Shown here: piece after piece, positions 16,932 through 25,691 of the stretch
Numbering within the stretch: position 1 is the stretch's first letter
Layout of the letters: each line of letters begins with the position of its first letter
Made by a program: the position numbers and the translations under genes
The notes under the pieces: generated by a model
Told to the model about the DNA's origin: nothing
Seen by the model: the letters and a program-made list of their open reading frames with translations, nothing else
Databases searched by the model: none
Origin: Polyangiaceae bacterium
GTDB taxonomy: Bacteria; Myxococcota_A; Polyangia; Polyangiales; Polyangiaceae
Direction: 5' to 3'
Assembly: GCA_029266615.1 (NCBI GenBank)
Contig: JAQSWN010000024.1
Location: 1-64,000, forward strand
DNA length: 64,000 nucleotides

Positions 16932-18278
16932 ATGCCGAGACTGGGATTGAGTCGGAGGGCTGTACTGAGGGGTGCCGGGGGCGTGGCGGTAGCGCTGCCC
17001 TGGCTGGAAATCATGCAACCGGAGCGGAGCGCCCGAGCGGCAGCGGCCCCCGCGCAGCGGCTCCTCTGCGTGTTCACGCCCGGCGGTACCGTTCTAGATA
17101 ATTGGCGCCCCAGCGGCACGGAGGACGACTTTCAGTTCGGGCCCATCTTGGCGCCCCTGACTCCGCTTCAAGATCGCGTCTTGGTGCTGGACGGCGTGGA
17201 CATGAAGTCGGCGAAGGGGGAGCAAAATCAGGCGGGTCTGGTCGCGTGGCTCACCGGGAGCGCCCAAGGTCTTCTGAACGGTTTCGCGTCGGGCCCATCC
17301 ATCGACCAAGTCCTGGCGGGTCGGCTGTCGCGCGGCTGTCGACTGCCGAGCTTGGAGGTCGCAGTGCGCTGGGGCACCGGCAAGTCGCGCGGGCTGCGGT
17401 CGCCATTCAATATCACCGCCTTCGCGGACACGCCGACTTTCGATCCGATCATGCCGCGGCTGGATCCGGCAAAGATCTGGGAAGAGCTGTTCGGCGCGGC
17501 TCCCGCGGATCCGCGAGGTGTCGCCTGGGATCGCTCGATTTTGGACGCGGTGAGCGAGCGCTACGCGAAGCTGAGCCGAAAAGTGGGCGCGGCCGACAGG
17601 CAACGCTTGGAACGCCATGGGGACGCGATCCGAGAGCTGGAGAAAAGCCTGGGATCCGTCAGCGAGTGTCGCGGTCCGGAGCGGGTCGACACGAGTGACT
17701 ACGACCCTCTCTCCGGTATCCATCACCCCTCGGACGCGGGCGAAGATCGCGACCCGGTCACGGACGCCGCGATCCCCAAGGTGGGAAAGCTGATGATCGA
17801 CATGCTGGTGATGGCGCTCGCCTGCGACATCACGGCCGTGGCGACGCTGCAGTGGAGCGACACGGAGGCCAAGCACACATTTCCTTGGCTCGGTTTGAGC
17901 GAGCACCTGCACTTCTACATGAACGACGGTGGCTACCAGCCGGAGCCGCTGACGGAAATCTTCACCTGGTACGCCACCCAGCACGCGTACCTGCTCGAGC
18001 AGCTCGGCCAAGCTCGTACTACCGAGGACCGCAGCCTGCTGGACGACAGCATCGTCTTCTTCGGCTCACAGCTGCAGCACCCCGCCAATCACGCGAAGAC
18101 GGACATGCCGTTCTTACTCGCGGGCAACGGCGGTGGTCTCCGGACCGGGCGCTACGTTCGACAAGCTAGCCAGTCGCACAACGACTTGCTCGTCTCGTTG
18201 CTCAACCTCTGTGGCGATAGCCGCACGACGTTTGGCACGCCCGAATATTGCAGCGGCGCCATGCAGGGGCTCACATGA
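16932..18278 (+). CDS. DUF1552 secreted protein
   Basis: The 448-residue protein starts with a twin-arginine-like leader (LSRRAVLRGAGGVAVALPWLE), so folded export is likely. The body matches the DUF1552 family by eye: LCVFTPGGTVLDNWRPSGTEDDFQF, an early VLDGVD segment, ELEKSLGSVSEC in the middle, and IVFFGSQLQHPANHAKTDMPFLLAGNGGG near the end. The family is common in Planctomycetes and myxobacteria, usually beside DUF1592 cytochrome-like proteins; biochemical function is unknown. Its stop overlaps the next start by 4 bp. Confidence 0.85.
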   Translation: MPRLGLSRRAVLRGAGGVAVALPWLEIMQPERSARAAAAPAQRLLCVFTPGGTVLDNWRPSGTEDDFQFGPILAPLTPLQDRVLVLDGVDMKSAKGEQNQAGLVAWLTGSAQGLLNGFASGPSIDQVLAGRLSRGCRLPSLEVAVRWGTGKSRGLRSPFNITAFADTPTFDPIMPRLDPAKIWEELFGAAPADPRGVAWDRSILDAVSERYAKLSRKVGAADRQRLERHGDAIRELEKSLGSVSECRGPERVDTSDYDPLSGIHHPSDAGEDRDPVTDAAIPKVGKLMIDMLVMALACDITAVATLQWSDTEAKHTFPWLGLSEHLHFYMNDGGYQPEPLTEIFTWYATQHAYLLEQLGQARTTEDRSLLDDSIVFFGSQLQHPANHAKTDMPFLLAGNGGGLRTGRYVRQASQSHNDLLVSLLNLCGDSRTTFGTPEYCSGAMQGLT

Positions 18279-19936
18279 AAGCGCGCTTGGCCATCGCCCT
18301 GTCGTTGGTGCTCGGCTGCGGGCGAACGTCGACGATCACGCCTACCCCGTCGACGGCGGGTGGGAGCGCGAGCACGCCGGGCCCGGTCGGCGCGGGCGCG
18401 GGTATGGCCGGTACCGCCGGTACCGCCGAGGTGCCGCCGACTTGCGACGCGAGCCAAGGCTCCGCGTCGCCCCTCGCGGCGTTGAATGACGTGGAGCTTT
18501 CGCGCTCCGTTCGCGCCGTGCTTTTGGAACCCGCACCTCCGCGGGAGTCGCCCGAGAAGCACATCGGGTTCGAGCCGGTCGAGCATGGGCCGAGCTCGGC
18601 TCTGGCGTTGCACGAACGAGCGCACGCCATCGCGCTGCGCGTGAGTCAATCGGCACCGCAACTACTGGAGCTCGCCGGCTGTAGTCCGGTCACGAGCGAA
18701 GAGGAGCAGTGCCGCGGACAATTCCTCGACCGCTTCCTGCGACGTGCCTTCCGTCGCCCGGTCACGGACGAAGACCGGAGCGACATGGGAGTGGTGTTCG
18801 ACCGCGGGCGCGAGCTGGGAGGTGACTTCGCGAGCGGCGCGCGCGCCGTGATCGAGGTGGCCCTCCAGAGCCCCGAGTTTCTGTACCTGGTCGAGCAGGG
18901 CAACGGCGTCGTTCGAGGGAGCTCCACGGAGCTCACGTCTCACGAGGTCGCGGCGCGGCTTTCCTACTTTCTCACCGGCGCGCCACCCGACGACGAGCTC
19001 GCCGCCATCGCCAACCTCGGCACGTTCGACGCGGTCGCGCGACGCGAGCAAGCGGAGCGGCTCATTGGCTCGGAGCCGAACCGGCGGCAGGTGCAAGCGC
19101 TGTACGAACGCTGGTTCTCCACCCGTTACGCGGGAGCAGAAGACGACGCCTCGTTCCCGCCCGAGCTCGCGGCCGCGGCCGTTCAAGAGACCCGGCGCTT
19201 CATCGATGACGTGACGTTCGATGGCGCCGGCACCTTCCGCGCTTTACTGACCGAGCCTTCGACCTGGGTGAACGAGCCGCTCGCGCGCCTTTACGGAAAC
19301 CTCGAGGTGAGCGGCGATGAGTTCCAGAAAATAGCGCTGGATCCGCGGGAGCGGGGCGGCATCTTCACTCAACCGGGCTTTCTCCGCGCCGGCTCTCGGT
19401 CGAACGAGACCGATCCGATCTGGCGCGGAAACGTGGTGCTGAGCGCGCTCCTTTGCGTGAAGGTCCCGCCGCCGCCAGACGTGAGCCCGGTCCCGCCGCC
19501 AGTCACGGGCGCGACCCGCCGCGCCATGTTCGAGGCGTTGACCGCAGGAAATGCGTGTCAATCTTGTCATCGCGACCTCAACGGCGCTGGGTTCCCCTTC
19601 GAGAGCTACGACGCGTTCGGGCGGTTTCGCGACACCGAAAACGGCGCACCGATCGACGCGAGCGGTGAGCTCTTCGCCGGGAACAGCGCCGGAAAGGTGG
19701 GAAATGCGCTAGAGATGATGGTTCAAATCGCGCAGAGCGAAACGGCGCGGGAATGCTTCGTGACCCACTGGTTGGAGCAGTCACGGCGCCGTGCGGCCAC
19801 GCCCGAAGACGCGTGCGCTCTCGACCGCCTCAAGCGCGCCTTCGCCGAGACGGACGGCAACGTGACGGAGCTCATGCTGCAGATCGCCACGAGTCCGGAG
19901 CTGGGTTTGCGCCCTAATCGGGAGCTTGCGCCCTAG
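18275..19936 (+). CDS. DUF1592/DUF1588/DUF1585-type lipoprotein with a heme-binding CxxCH motif
   Basis: The 553-residue protein has a lipoprotein signal (AIALSLVLGC) then a Gly/Ser/Thr linker. Domains in order appear to be DUF1595/DUF1592 (from about residue 150, FLRRAFRRPVTDEDRSDM and SHEVAARLSYFLTGAPPDDEL), DUF1588 (RGGIFTQPGFLRAGSRSNETDPIWRG), and DUF1585 (GFPFESYDAFGRFRDTENG). The motif ACQSCHRDLNG is a c-type heme attachment site. This is the usual partner of DUF1552. The pair is probably an exported redox system, but no substrate is known. The ATG overlaps the previous stop (ATGA). Confidence 0.85.
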   Translation: MKARLAIALSLVLGCGRTSTITPTPSTAGGSASTPGPVGAGAGMAGTAGTAEVPPTCDASQGSASPLAALNDVELSRSVRAVLLEPAPPRESPEKHIGFEPVEHGPSSALALHERAHAIALRVSQSAPQLLELAGCSPVTSEEEQCRGQFLDRFLRRAFRRPVTDEDRSDMGVVFDRGRELGGDFASGARAVIEVALQSPEFLYLVEQGNGVVRGSSTELTSHEVAARLSYFLTGAPPDDELAAIANLGTFDAVARREQAERLIGSEPNRRQVQALYERWFSTRYAGAEDDASFPPELAAAAVQETRRFIDDVTFDGAGTFRALLTEPSTWVNEPLARLYGNLEVSGDEFQKIALDPRERGGIFTQPGFLRAGSRSNETDPIWRGNVVLSALLCVKVPPPPDVSPVPPPVTGATRRAMFEALTAGNACQSCHRDLNGAGFPFESYDAFGRFRDTENGAPIDASGELFAGNSAGKVGNALEMMVQIAQSETARECFVTHWLEQSRRRAATPEDACALDRLKRAFAETDGNVTELMLQIATSPELGLRPNRELAP

Positions 19937-19975
19937 GATTGACGGGCGCCGCCCCGCACGCGATCCTGCGTCGGC

Positions 19976-21256
19976 GTGGCACCCAAATACGATGCGATCG
20001 TGATAGGTGGCGGGCCGAGCGGCTCGACGGTAGCGACTCGTCTCGCTCAACGCGGGCGCAACGTGCTGCTGCTCGAAAAGGAGCGCTTCCCGCGCTTCCA
20101 CATCGGCGAGTCCTTGCTGCCTTGCTCGATGCCGTTGATCGAGCAACTGGGCGCCATGCCCGCGATGGAGGCGCACGGCTTCCTCGTGAAATACGCGGCC
20201 GAGTTCGTGACCGGGGACGGAACGATGACCCGCCGCTACGCCTTCGCGGACGGGCTGATCGCCGGAGCGCCGTCCGCGTTCGAGGTCGACCGCGCCGAGT
20301 TCGATCACTTGCTGCTCAAGAACGCGGCGCGGCTCGGGGTCGAAGTCCGAGAGCAGACGGCCGTGACCCGTTTCGAGATCACTCCCGACGGCGCGACCGT
20401 CGTCGCGCGCGACGCCCAGGGCAAGGAGAGCGAGCTCTCGGCGCACCTGCTGATCGACGCGACCGGGCAAAGCTCGTTCATGGCCGGCAAGCTCGGCATG
20501 CGGGAGATGGACCAGAGCCTGAAGAACTTCGCCGTCTTCTCGCACTTCGAGGGCGCGACGCGCCACGAAGGCAAGCAAGAGGGTGACATTTCCGTGGTGC
20601 TCGTGCCGGGCGGGTGGTGGTGGGTCATCCCGCTCGCGGACGGCCGCACCAGCGTGGGCCAAGTCGGGCCGCGCACGCTGCTTGGCGGTCGCAAGCCGGA
20701 CGAAGCCTATTTTCACGAGCAGATCGCGGCCACGCCCTACTTGGCCAAGCGGCTCGAAAGGGCCACGCGCGTCGCGCAAGTTCGTACGATTTCTGACTAC
20801 TCGTACGTGTCCAAGAAGCTGGCCGGCGATCGCTTCGTGCTCGTTGGGGACGCGGGCGCCTTCATCGACCCGGTGTTCTCGACCGGCGTCTACTTGGGCA
20901 TGGTCGGCGCCTTCAAGGCCGCGGAAGCGGTGGACGCCGCCTTGACCGCCCAGCGTTTCTCACGCCGAGAGTTCGCGGCCTACGAGGCGTGGGTCCTCAA
21001 GCAGGTGGAGGCCTACAAGAAGTTCGTGCGGGGCTTCTATCGTCCCGAGTTCGTGGAGCTGCTCATGGCCCCGAGCGACTTTCTGGACCTGCGGGCCGCC
21101 ATCACTTCTTTGCTGGCCGGCTTCGGCGTGGACCGGCCGGAGATCAACGCGCGCGTGCTCGTGTTCTTGGGACTCGCGCGCCTGAACAAGCGCTTCAGCT
21201 TGGCGCCGCGTATCAAGGAGCGCCGCTCCGTTCAGTCGGGCGAGCAGGGTCTGTGA
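19976..21256 (+). CDS. FAD-dependent oxidoreductase, flavin-halogenase-like
   Basis: The 426-residue protein starts at GTG. It has the FAD-binding GxGxxG-type segment IVIGGGPSGSTVA, the GESLLP segment after the first Rossmann part, and FVLVGDAGAFIDPVFSTGV near the middle. Two halogenase hallmarks are present: WxWxIP (W214, W216, I218, P219 in GGWWWVIPL) and a Lys at 72 in GFLVKYAAEF, placed like the catalytic Lys of flavin-dependent halogenases. Related non-halogenating oxidoreductases share the fold, so halogenation is an inference. No biosynthetic carrier-protein gene is adjacent. Its end overlaps the convergent sulfurtransferase gene by 44 bp. Confidence 0.8.
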   Translation: MAPKYDAIVIGGGPSGSTVATRLAQRGRNVLLLEKERFPRFHIGESLLPCSMPLIEQLGAMPAMEAHGFLVKYAAEFVTGDGTMTRRYAFADGLIAGAPSAFEVDRAEFDHLLLKNAARLGVEVREQTAVTRFEITPDGATVVARDAQGKESELSAHLLIDATGQSSFMAGKLGMREMDQSLKNFAVFSHFEGATRHEGKQEGDISVVLVPGGWWWVIPLADGRTSVGQVGPRTLLGGRKPDEAYFHEQIAATPYLAKRLERATRVAQVRTISDYSYVSKKLAGDRFVLVGDAGAFIDPVFSTGVYLGMVGAFKAAEAVDAALTAQRFSRREFAAYEAWVLKQVEAYKKFVRGFYRPEFVELLMAPSDFLDLRAAITSLLAGFGVDRPEINARVLVFLGLARLNKRFSLAPRIKERRSVQSGEQGL

Positions 21257-22067
21257 TCCATTCACTCCAAGAGCCGGCGTAAAGTCGCGGAACAGGCAGC
21301 CCCGCGCGTGCAAACGCGAGCACGTCGTGACACGCCGTGACCCCGCTGCCGCAGTAGACGACGGCTGACTCGGGCCGCGTTCCGTCCAGCGCGGCCGCTA
21401 GGCGCGCGCGCAGCTCCGCCGGCGGAAGAAACCGACCGTCGCGCAAGTTGCCGGCGAAGGGCAGGTTCACGGCTCCCGGGATGTGACCTGCCACGGGATC
21501 GATCGGCTCCACGTCGCCGCGAAACCGCTCGGGCGCGCGCGCGTCGAACACCTTGCGAGCAGTCGACTCCAGCGTCGCCAGCTCCCGCGCAGAAACGAGC
21601 AACTCCGGGCGCGGTTCCCCTGCGAAGTCGCCGGCGGGCACGCTGACGACTTCGTCCGTCACCGGCCAGCCCTCCCCCACCCAAGCTGGAAAGCCGCCAT
21701 CCAGCACCGCCACCGCGTCGTGCCCGAGCCAGCGCAGCATCCACCAAAGGCGGGCCGCGAAGGCCCCCGCCGCGTCGTCGTAGACCACCACTTGGTGCGT
21801 GCCGCTGATTCCCCAGCGGCGGAGCTTGGCGACGAAGGCGTCCACCGCCGGCAGCGGGTGGCGCCCCGTTCGTCCGGGCACGACGGGCCCGGAAAGATCT
21901 TCGAGCAGATCTGCGAAGACGGCGCGCGGAACGTGGCTCTTGGCGTAAGCCTCGCGACCCGCAGTGAGGCTTTGCAGGGACGCACGGCAGTCCACGACGC
22001 GCAGCGTGGGCTCGGCCAAGCGCGCCTGAAGCTCGGTCGGGGAAATGAGGTCGCGGAATCGGGTCAC
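21213..22067 (-). CDS. Thiosulfate/3-mercaptopyruvate sulfurtransferase (two rhodanese domains)
   Basis: Two rhodanese domains are visible. The N-terminal inactive one contains RVVDCRASL, VVVYDDAAGAFAARLWWML and LDGGFPAW. The C-terminal active one contains KVFDARAPERF, HIPGAVNLPF and the catalytic loop VVYCGSGVTACHDVLA. It transfers sulfur from thiosulfate or mercaptopyruvate to a thiophilic acceptor. The frame stays open upstream to the start of the divergent gene at 22159. The GTG at 22067 is preferred because it gives a typical 284-residue protein, has GGAAG just upstream and leaves room for promoters. ATGs at 22160/22157 are the alternative. Confidence 0.85.
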   Translation of the reverse strand: MTRFRDLISPTELQARLAEPTLRVVDCRASLQSLTAGREAYAKSHVPRAVFADLLEDLSGPVVPGRTGRHPLPAVDAFVAKLRRWGISGTHQVVVYDDAAGAFAARLWWMLRWLGHDAVAVLDGGFPAWVGEGWPVTDEVVSVPAGDFAGEPRPELLVSARELATLESTARKVFDARAPERFRGDVEPIDPVAGHIPGAVNLPFAGNLRDGRFLPPAELRARLAAALDGTRPESAVVYCGSGVTACHDVLAFARAGLPVPRLYAGSWSEWITDPARPTERSGAP

Positions 22068-22158
22068 GGCTTCCGAATCGAGCACGGCCGGGTGTTTCTC
22101 GTCCAGCGCCGTGAACGTTCCGGAGCCGAGCGGGCACGGAGCACGAAACGAGGACATC

Positions 22159-22866
22159 ATGGGCAAATTCACCCTTATTTTAGTGGGCCTGGCCGCGCTG
22201 GGCTCGTCAGCGTGCGCGGACGGCGTGGACGGCAACGGGGACCGGGTCGAGAAGGCGCGTAGCGTGGACGCTTTCACGCGTATTCGCACGGATTGCGAGC
22301 TATCCGTCCAGGTCCGCCAGGGGGACGAGCCGTCGGTCGTCGTCGCCATCGACTCCAATTTGCAGGACTTGGTGCGAACGTCCGTGGTGGACGGCACCTT
22401 GAACATCGACCTCAGGGAGGACGTGAACGACGTCGTCTCCGGACCTCATGTTCGCGTCACCGTGCCGGCGCTCAGCGCGGCCAAGCTGGACGGCTCGGGA
22501 AGGCTCGCGGTGGCGCTGGACGCACCGACCGCGCCGTTCGACTTGTTCCTCAGCGGCTCGGGCGACGTGCGCTACGAAGGGCGCAGCGCGGCGCTCGGCG
22601 CTCACCTGAGCGGCTCCGGCGAGATGCGCCTCGCCGGCGAAACCAGCGACGTGGACATCGCGCTGAGCGGCTCGGGCGAGGTCTCGGCAAGGGACCTTCG
22701 CGCCGAGAGTGGCACCCTCGATCTGAGCGGCTCCGGCCAGATATCGGCCACCGTCACCGAGTCGGTGCGAGTGTTGCTGTCCGGTTCCGGCGATATCGAC
22801 CTGTACGGCGGCGCGAGCGTGGACGAGCTACGCCGGAGCGGCAGCGGTGAATTCGACCGGCACTGA
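22159..22866 (+). CDS. DUF2807 (GIN-domain) lipoprotein
   Basis: The 235-residue protein has a signal with a Ser-Ala-Cys lipobox (VGLAALGSSAC). A beta-helical DUF2807 domain follows, with regular LSGSG turns about every 20 residues (LDGSGRL, LSGSGDV, LSGSGEM, LSGSGEV, LSGSGQI, LSGSGDI). Such head-GIN domains are cell-surface beta-solenoids, found widely in Bacteroidetes and Proteobacteria, with adhesin or polymer-binding roles suggested but not shown. The chosen ATG is the one before the signal peptide. Gene starts here and in the divergent sulfurtransferase are close or overlapping. Confidence 0.8.
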   Translation: MGKFTLILVGLAALGSSACADGVDGNGDRVEKARSVDAFTRIRTDCELSVQVRQGDEPSVVVAIDSNLQDLVRTSVVDGTLNIDLREDVNDVVSGPHVRVTVPALSAAKLDGSGRLAVALDAPTAPFDLFLSGSGDVRYEGRSAALGAHLSGSGEMRLAGETSDVDIALSGSGEVSARDLRAESGTLDLSGSGQISATVTESVRVLLSGSGDIDLYGGASVDELRRSGSGEFDRH

Positions 22867-22871
22867 GCGCG

Positions 22872-25553
22872 TCACGAAAACGGCAAAAACAGCTTGCGAC
22901 TACGCGCGTCCAGCTGCTCGACGCGAGGCAGCACGTAGCGCATGCCGTGCGAGTCCGTGATGAGGTGGCGCCCATCGGCCAAGCGACGAATGTGATCCTC
23001 CTGCTCGACCACGAAGCGACGCAGACCGCGCTCGGTGAGCACCTGCCAGCGCGACTGCGTCGCCTCCTCGCGCAGGCTCTCGATCGCCTCTACGCGGGGC
23101 AGGAGCTCGTGCGAGGCGAGCGCGGACGTGAGCGCCTCGCGGTAGGACGGCTCGAGCGCGGAGATGGACTCGATGCATGCGCGTTCGTGGCCGCGCGCGT
23201 CTACCAAGCTCACGTGGTGCTCCGGATCCGTCAGCGGGAAACAGCGCCGCGCGGAGACGACGAGCGGACCGGCCGCGGACTGCAGGGTGAGCGTGTCCGT
23301 CTCCGGGGACCAGTGCAGCCGAACCGCGGCGTCCGCTACGGCTACCACCGGCGGCTCTTCCTCGACCGGCGGCTCTTCCTCGACCGGCTCCGCGGGCTCG
23401 CTTGGCTCCACCTGCTGCTGCGTGCGTTGGAGCTTGGCGTACTCGCCCCCCGCCGCCAATAGCTCGGCGTGGGTGCCCGTCTCGACGACCCGGCCGTCTT
23501 TCAACACCAGCAGTCGGTCCGCCTTGGCCAACGTGCTCAGGCGGTGAGCGATGGCGATGGTGGTGCGCCCCGCCACCACGTTGTCGAGGGCGCGCTGAAT
23601 CTCTCGTTCGGTTTGCACATCTACGGCGCTGGTCGCTTCGTCCAGCACCAAAATCTGCGGATCGACGAGGATGGCGCGCGCGATCGCGACGCGTTGCCGC
23701 TCCCCGCCGGAGAGAGACTGACCGCGCTCTCCGACGAGCGAATCGTACGCCTCCGGCAGCTTGAGCACGAACTCGTGAGCGCGCGCGGCCCGAGCGGCAT
23801 CCAGCACCTTGGTGAGTGGCGCGTCCGGCACCCCGTACGCGACGTTTTCCGCGATGGTGCCGAAGAAAAGGAACGAATCTTGGAGCACGATACCGATGTG
23901 GCGGCGGTACTGCTCCACGGAAAGGGTCGTCACGTCCGTGCCGTCGAGCCGCACACGCCCGTCGGTCGCGTCGTAGAAGCGGCACACGAGGTTCGCGACC
24001 GTGCTTTTCCCGGAGCCGGTATGACCCACGATGCCCAGCATCTGCCCTGGTGCGACCGTGAAGCTGACGTCGTTCAGGACCAGCCGGGTGCCGTAGCGGA
24101 ACGAAACGTGCTCGAACGCGAGCTCGCCCTTGACGCTGCCGAGAGGCACCTCCGCGCGCGGCACCATCGCGCTCGGAGCGCGGTCCAAGATCTCGAAGAG
24201 TCGCTGGGCCGCGGCGGACGCGCGCTGGGTGAGGCCCAGCATGCGGCTCATGCTCTCCACGCGGGTATAGAAACGCCCGACGTAAGCGATGGCCGCGGTG
24301 AGCCCGCCGACCGTGATCTCGTGATGATAAACCTGGTAAGCGCCGACCCCCCACACCACCAGAAGGCCGATGCTGTTGAGCAGCACCACCAGCGGCCAAA
24401 ACGACGTCCACAGCCGGTTGTTGCGGTTGTTCACGTCCACCACGCGCTGGTTGGCTTGCTCGAACCGCTGAATTTCGCGCGCTTCTTGCGAGAACGCCTT
24501 CACCACCCGAATGCCCGGGATCGTGTCCGCCAAAATGTTGTTGAGGTGCGCCCACACGCGCCCGCTGCGCAGAAAGCCATGGGTGAGCGAGCCGCGCACT
24601 TTGACCATGAACCACGCGATCGGCGGAAAAGAGACGAGCGCCGCTAGCGCGAGCGTGCCGTTGAGCTTGAACAGCACGATCGCGGTGCCCACGATCATGA
24701 GCACGTCCGTGATGAAGTCGATGAGCGTGTCGGACAGGAACGAGCACAGCCGATCCGTCTCGGTGCTGATGCGCGCGATCAAATCGCCGGTGCGCTTGCC
24801 GCCGAAGTAGCGGATGCTCAAGCGCGTCAGGTGCGCGAAGGTGCGGTTGCGCAGATCCGCGGCGATGACCTCGCTCACCCACGCCAGCACCGCTCCCTGG
24901 GCCCACGCGAGCAGCCATGTCACGATCGCAGCGAGCAGGAAGCCGCCGAGGTACGTGAACAGCACGCGCACCTCGGGGTCGGCTCCGGGCGCGACTTGCG
25001 CCTGCCAAGGGACGAGCACGTCGTCGACGAGAGGCATGGTCAGGTACGGCGGCACCAGACCAACCGCCGTCGACGCGACCGTGAGGCAGAGCGCGAACAC
25101 GACGATCCCGAGACGCGGCCGAGCCAGAGCCAACAGGCGAAGCAGCGGTGCGCGTACGGGAGGGGCGGCGACTTCCGCCTCTTCTTCGTCCGGAGCCGCG
25201 TCGTTGGATACTTCCGGCGCGCGACCGAGCGCCTCCGCGAGGTTCGCGGCGTCTCTCGCCTGCGCCAACGTGTAGCGAAAGCGGGCGCTCTCGGCGCCCC
25301 GACGCAGAAAGAGCTCGCACACGCCAGCGTGCTCTCGGCGTTCCACGGAGATGGGCTCGTCGCGGTGAAGCTCGCCGCCTTGGCCGTTTTCGTCTCGGAA
25401 CCACACCCGCGACGTCGTGACCACCACGATGCCGTCCGCGAAGCGCAGGGCCGGGCTCAGGTCCGGGCGAAACACGGCCAAGATCCGCTCGCCGGGCGCG
25501 ACCTCGAGCCCCGAAACGTCGCTTCTTTCTGCGCTACTCACGGGATTTTTCAT
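22872..25553 (-). CDS. ABC exporter fused to a DUF1854 domain, cyanophycin-associated
   Basis: The 893-residue protein has four parts. Residues 1-115 form a beta-rich PH-like domain. Residues 140-440 are a six-helix ABC exporter domain. Residues about 475-715 are the ATPase with Walker A GHTGSGKST, signature LSGGERQRVAIARA and Walker B ILVLDEATSA. After an acidic Pro/Glu linker, about 130 residues resemble DUF1854 (FPLTDPEHHVSLVDARGHE..YREALTSALASHELLPRVEAI). In many Betaproteobacteria, DUF1854 and ABC genes sit beside cyanophycin synthetase genes as separate proteins. Here they are fused and face the cphA pair across 138 bp. The transported substrate is unknown. Confidence 0.85.
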   Translation of the reverse strand: MKNPVSSAERSDVSGLEVAPGERILAVFRPDLSPALRFADGIVVVTTSRVWFRDENGQGGELHRDEPISVERREHAGVCELFLRRGAESARFRYTLAQARDAANLAEALGRAPEVSNDAAPDEEEAEVAAPPVRAPLLRLLALARPRLGIVVFALCLTVASTAVGLVPPYLTMPLVDDVLVPWQAQVAPGADPEVRVLFTYLGGFLLAAIVTWLLAWAQGAVLAWVSEVIAADLRNRTFAHLTRLSIRYFGGKRTGDLIARISTETDRLCSFLSDTLIDFITDVLMIVGTAIVLFKLNGTLALAALVSFPPIAWFMVKVRGSLTHGFLRSGRVWAHLNNILADTIPGIRVVKAFSQEAREIQRFEQANQRVVDVNNRNNRLWTSFWPLVVLLNSIGLLVVWGVGAYQVYHHEITVGGLTAAIAYVGRFYTRVESMSRMLGLTQRASAAAQRLFEILDRAPSAMVPRAEVPLGSVKGELAFEHVSFRYGTRLVLNDVSFTVAPGQMLGIVGHTGSGKSTVANLVCRFYDATDGRVRLDGTDVTTLSVEQYRRHIGIVLQDSFLFFGTIAENVAYGVPDAPLTKVLDAARAARAHEFVLKLPEAYDSLVGERGQSLSGGERQRVAIARAILVDPQILVLDEATSAVDVQTEREIQRALDNVVAGRTTIAIAHRLSTLAKADRLLVLKDGRVVETGTHAELLAAGGEYAKLQRTQQQVEPSEPAEPVEEEPPVEEEPPVVAVADAAVRLHWSPETDTLTLQSAAGPLVVSARRCFPLTDPEHHVSLVDARGHERACIESISALEPSYREALTSALASHELLPRVEAIESLREEATQSRWQVLTERGLRRFVVEQEDHIRRLADGRHLITDSHGMRYVLPRVEQLDARSRKLFLPFS

Positions 25554-25691
25554 GGCACCGGCCGGCGCTCCAGCAGGGCATCGGTCGAATCGGGCGCCGA
25601 ACGTGACCCGCGGGTGGGGGTCGAGTCAACGCGGCGAAGTGGCGCGGCAGCCTTTCTGCGAATAAGGATGACCTACCCTCCTCGCGCTCCC

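Noticed and set aside
24831-25691. Possible 287-residue N-terminal extension of the first cyanophycin gene
   Set aside because: It is antisense to the ABC exporter and its translation is Arg-rich without homology; the family start is at 25692.
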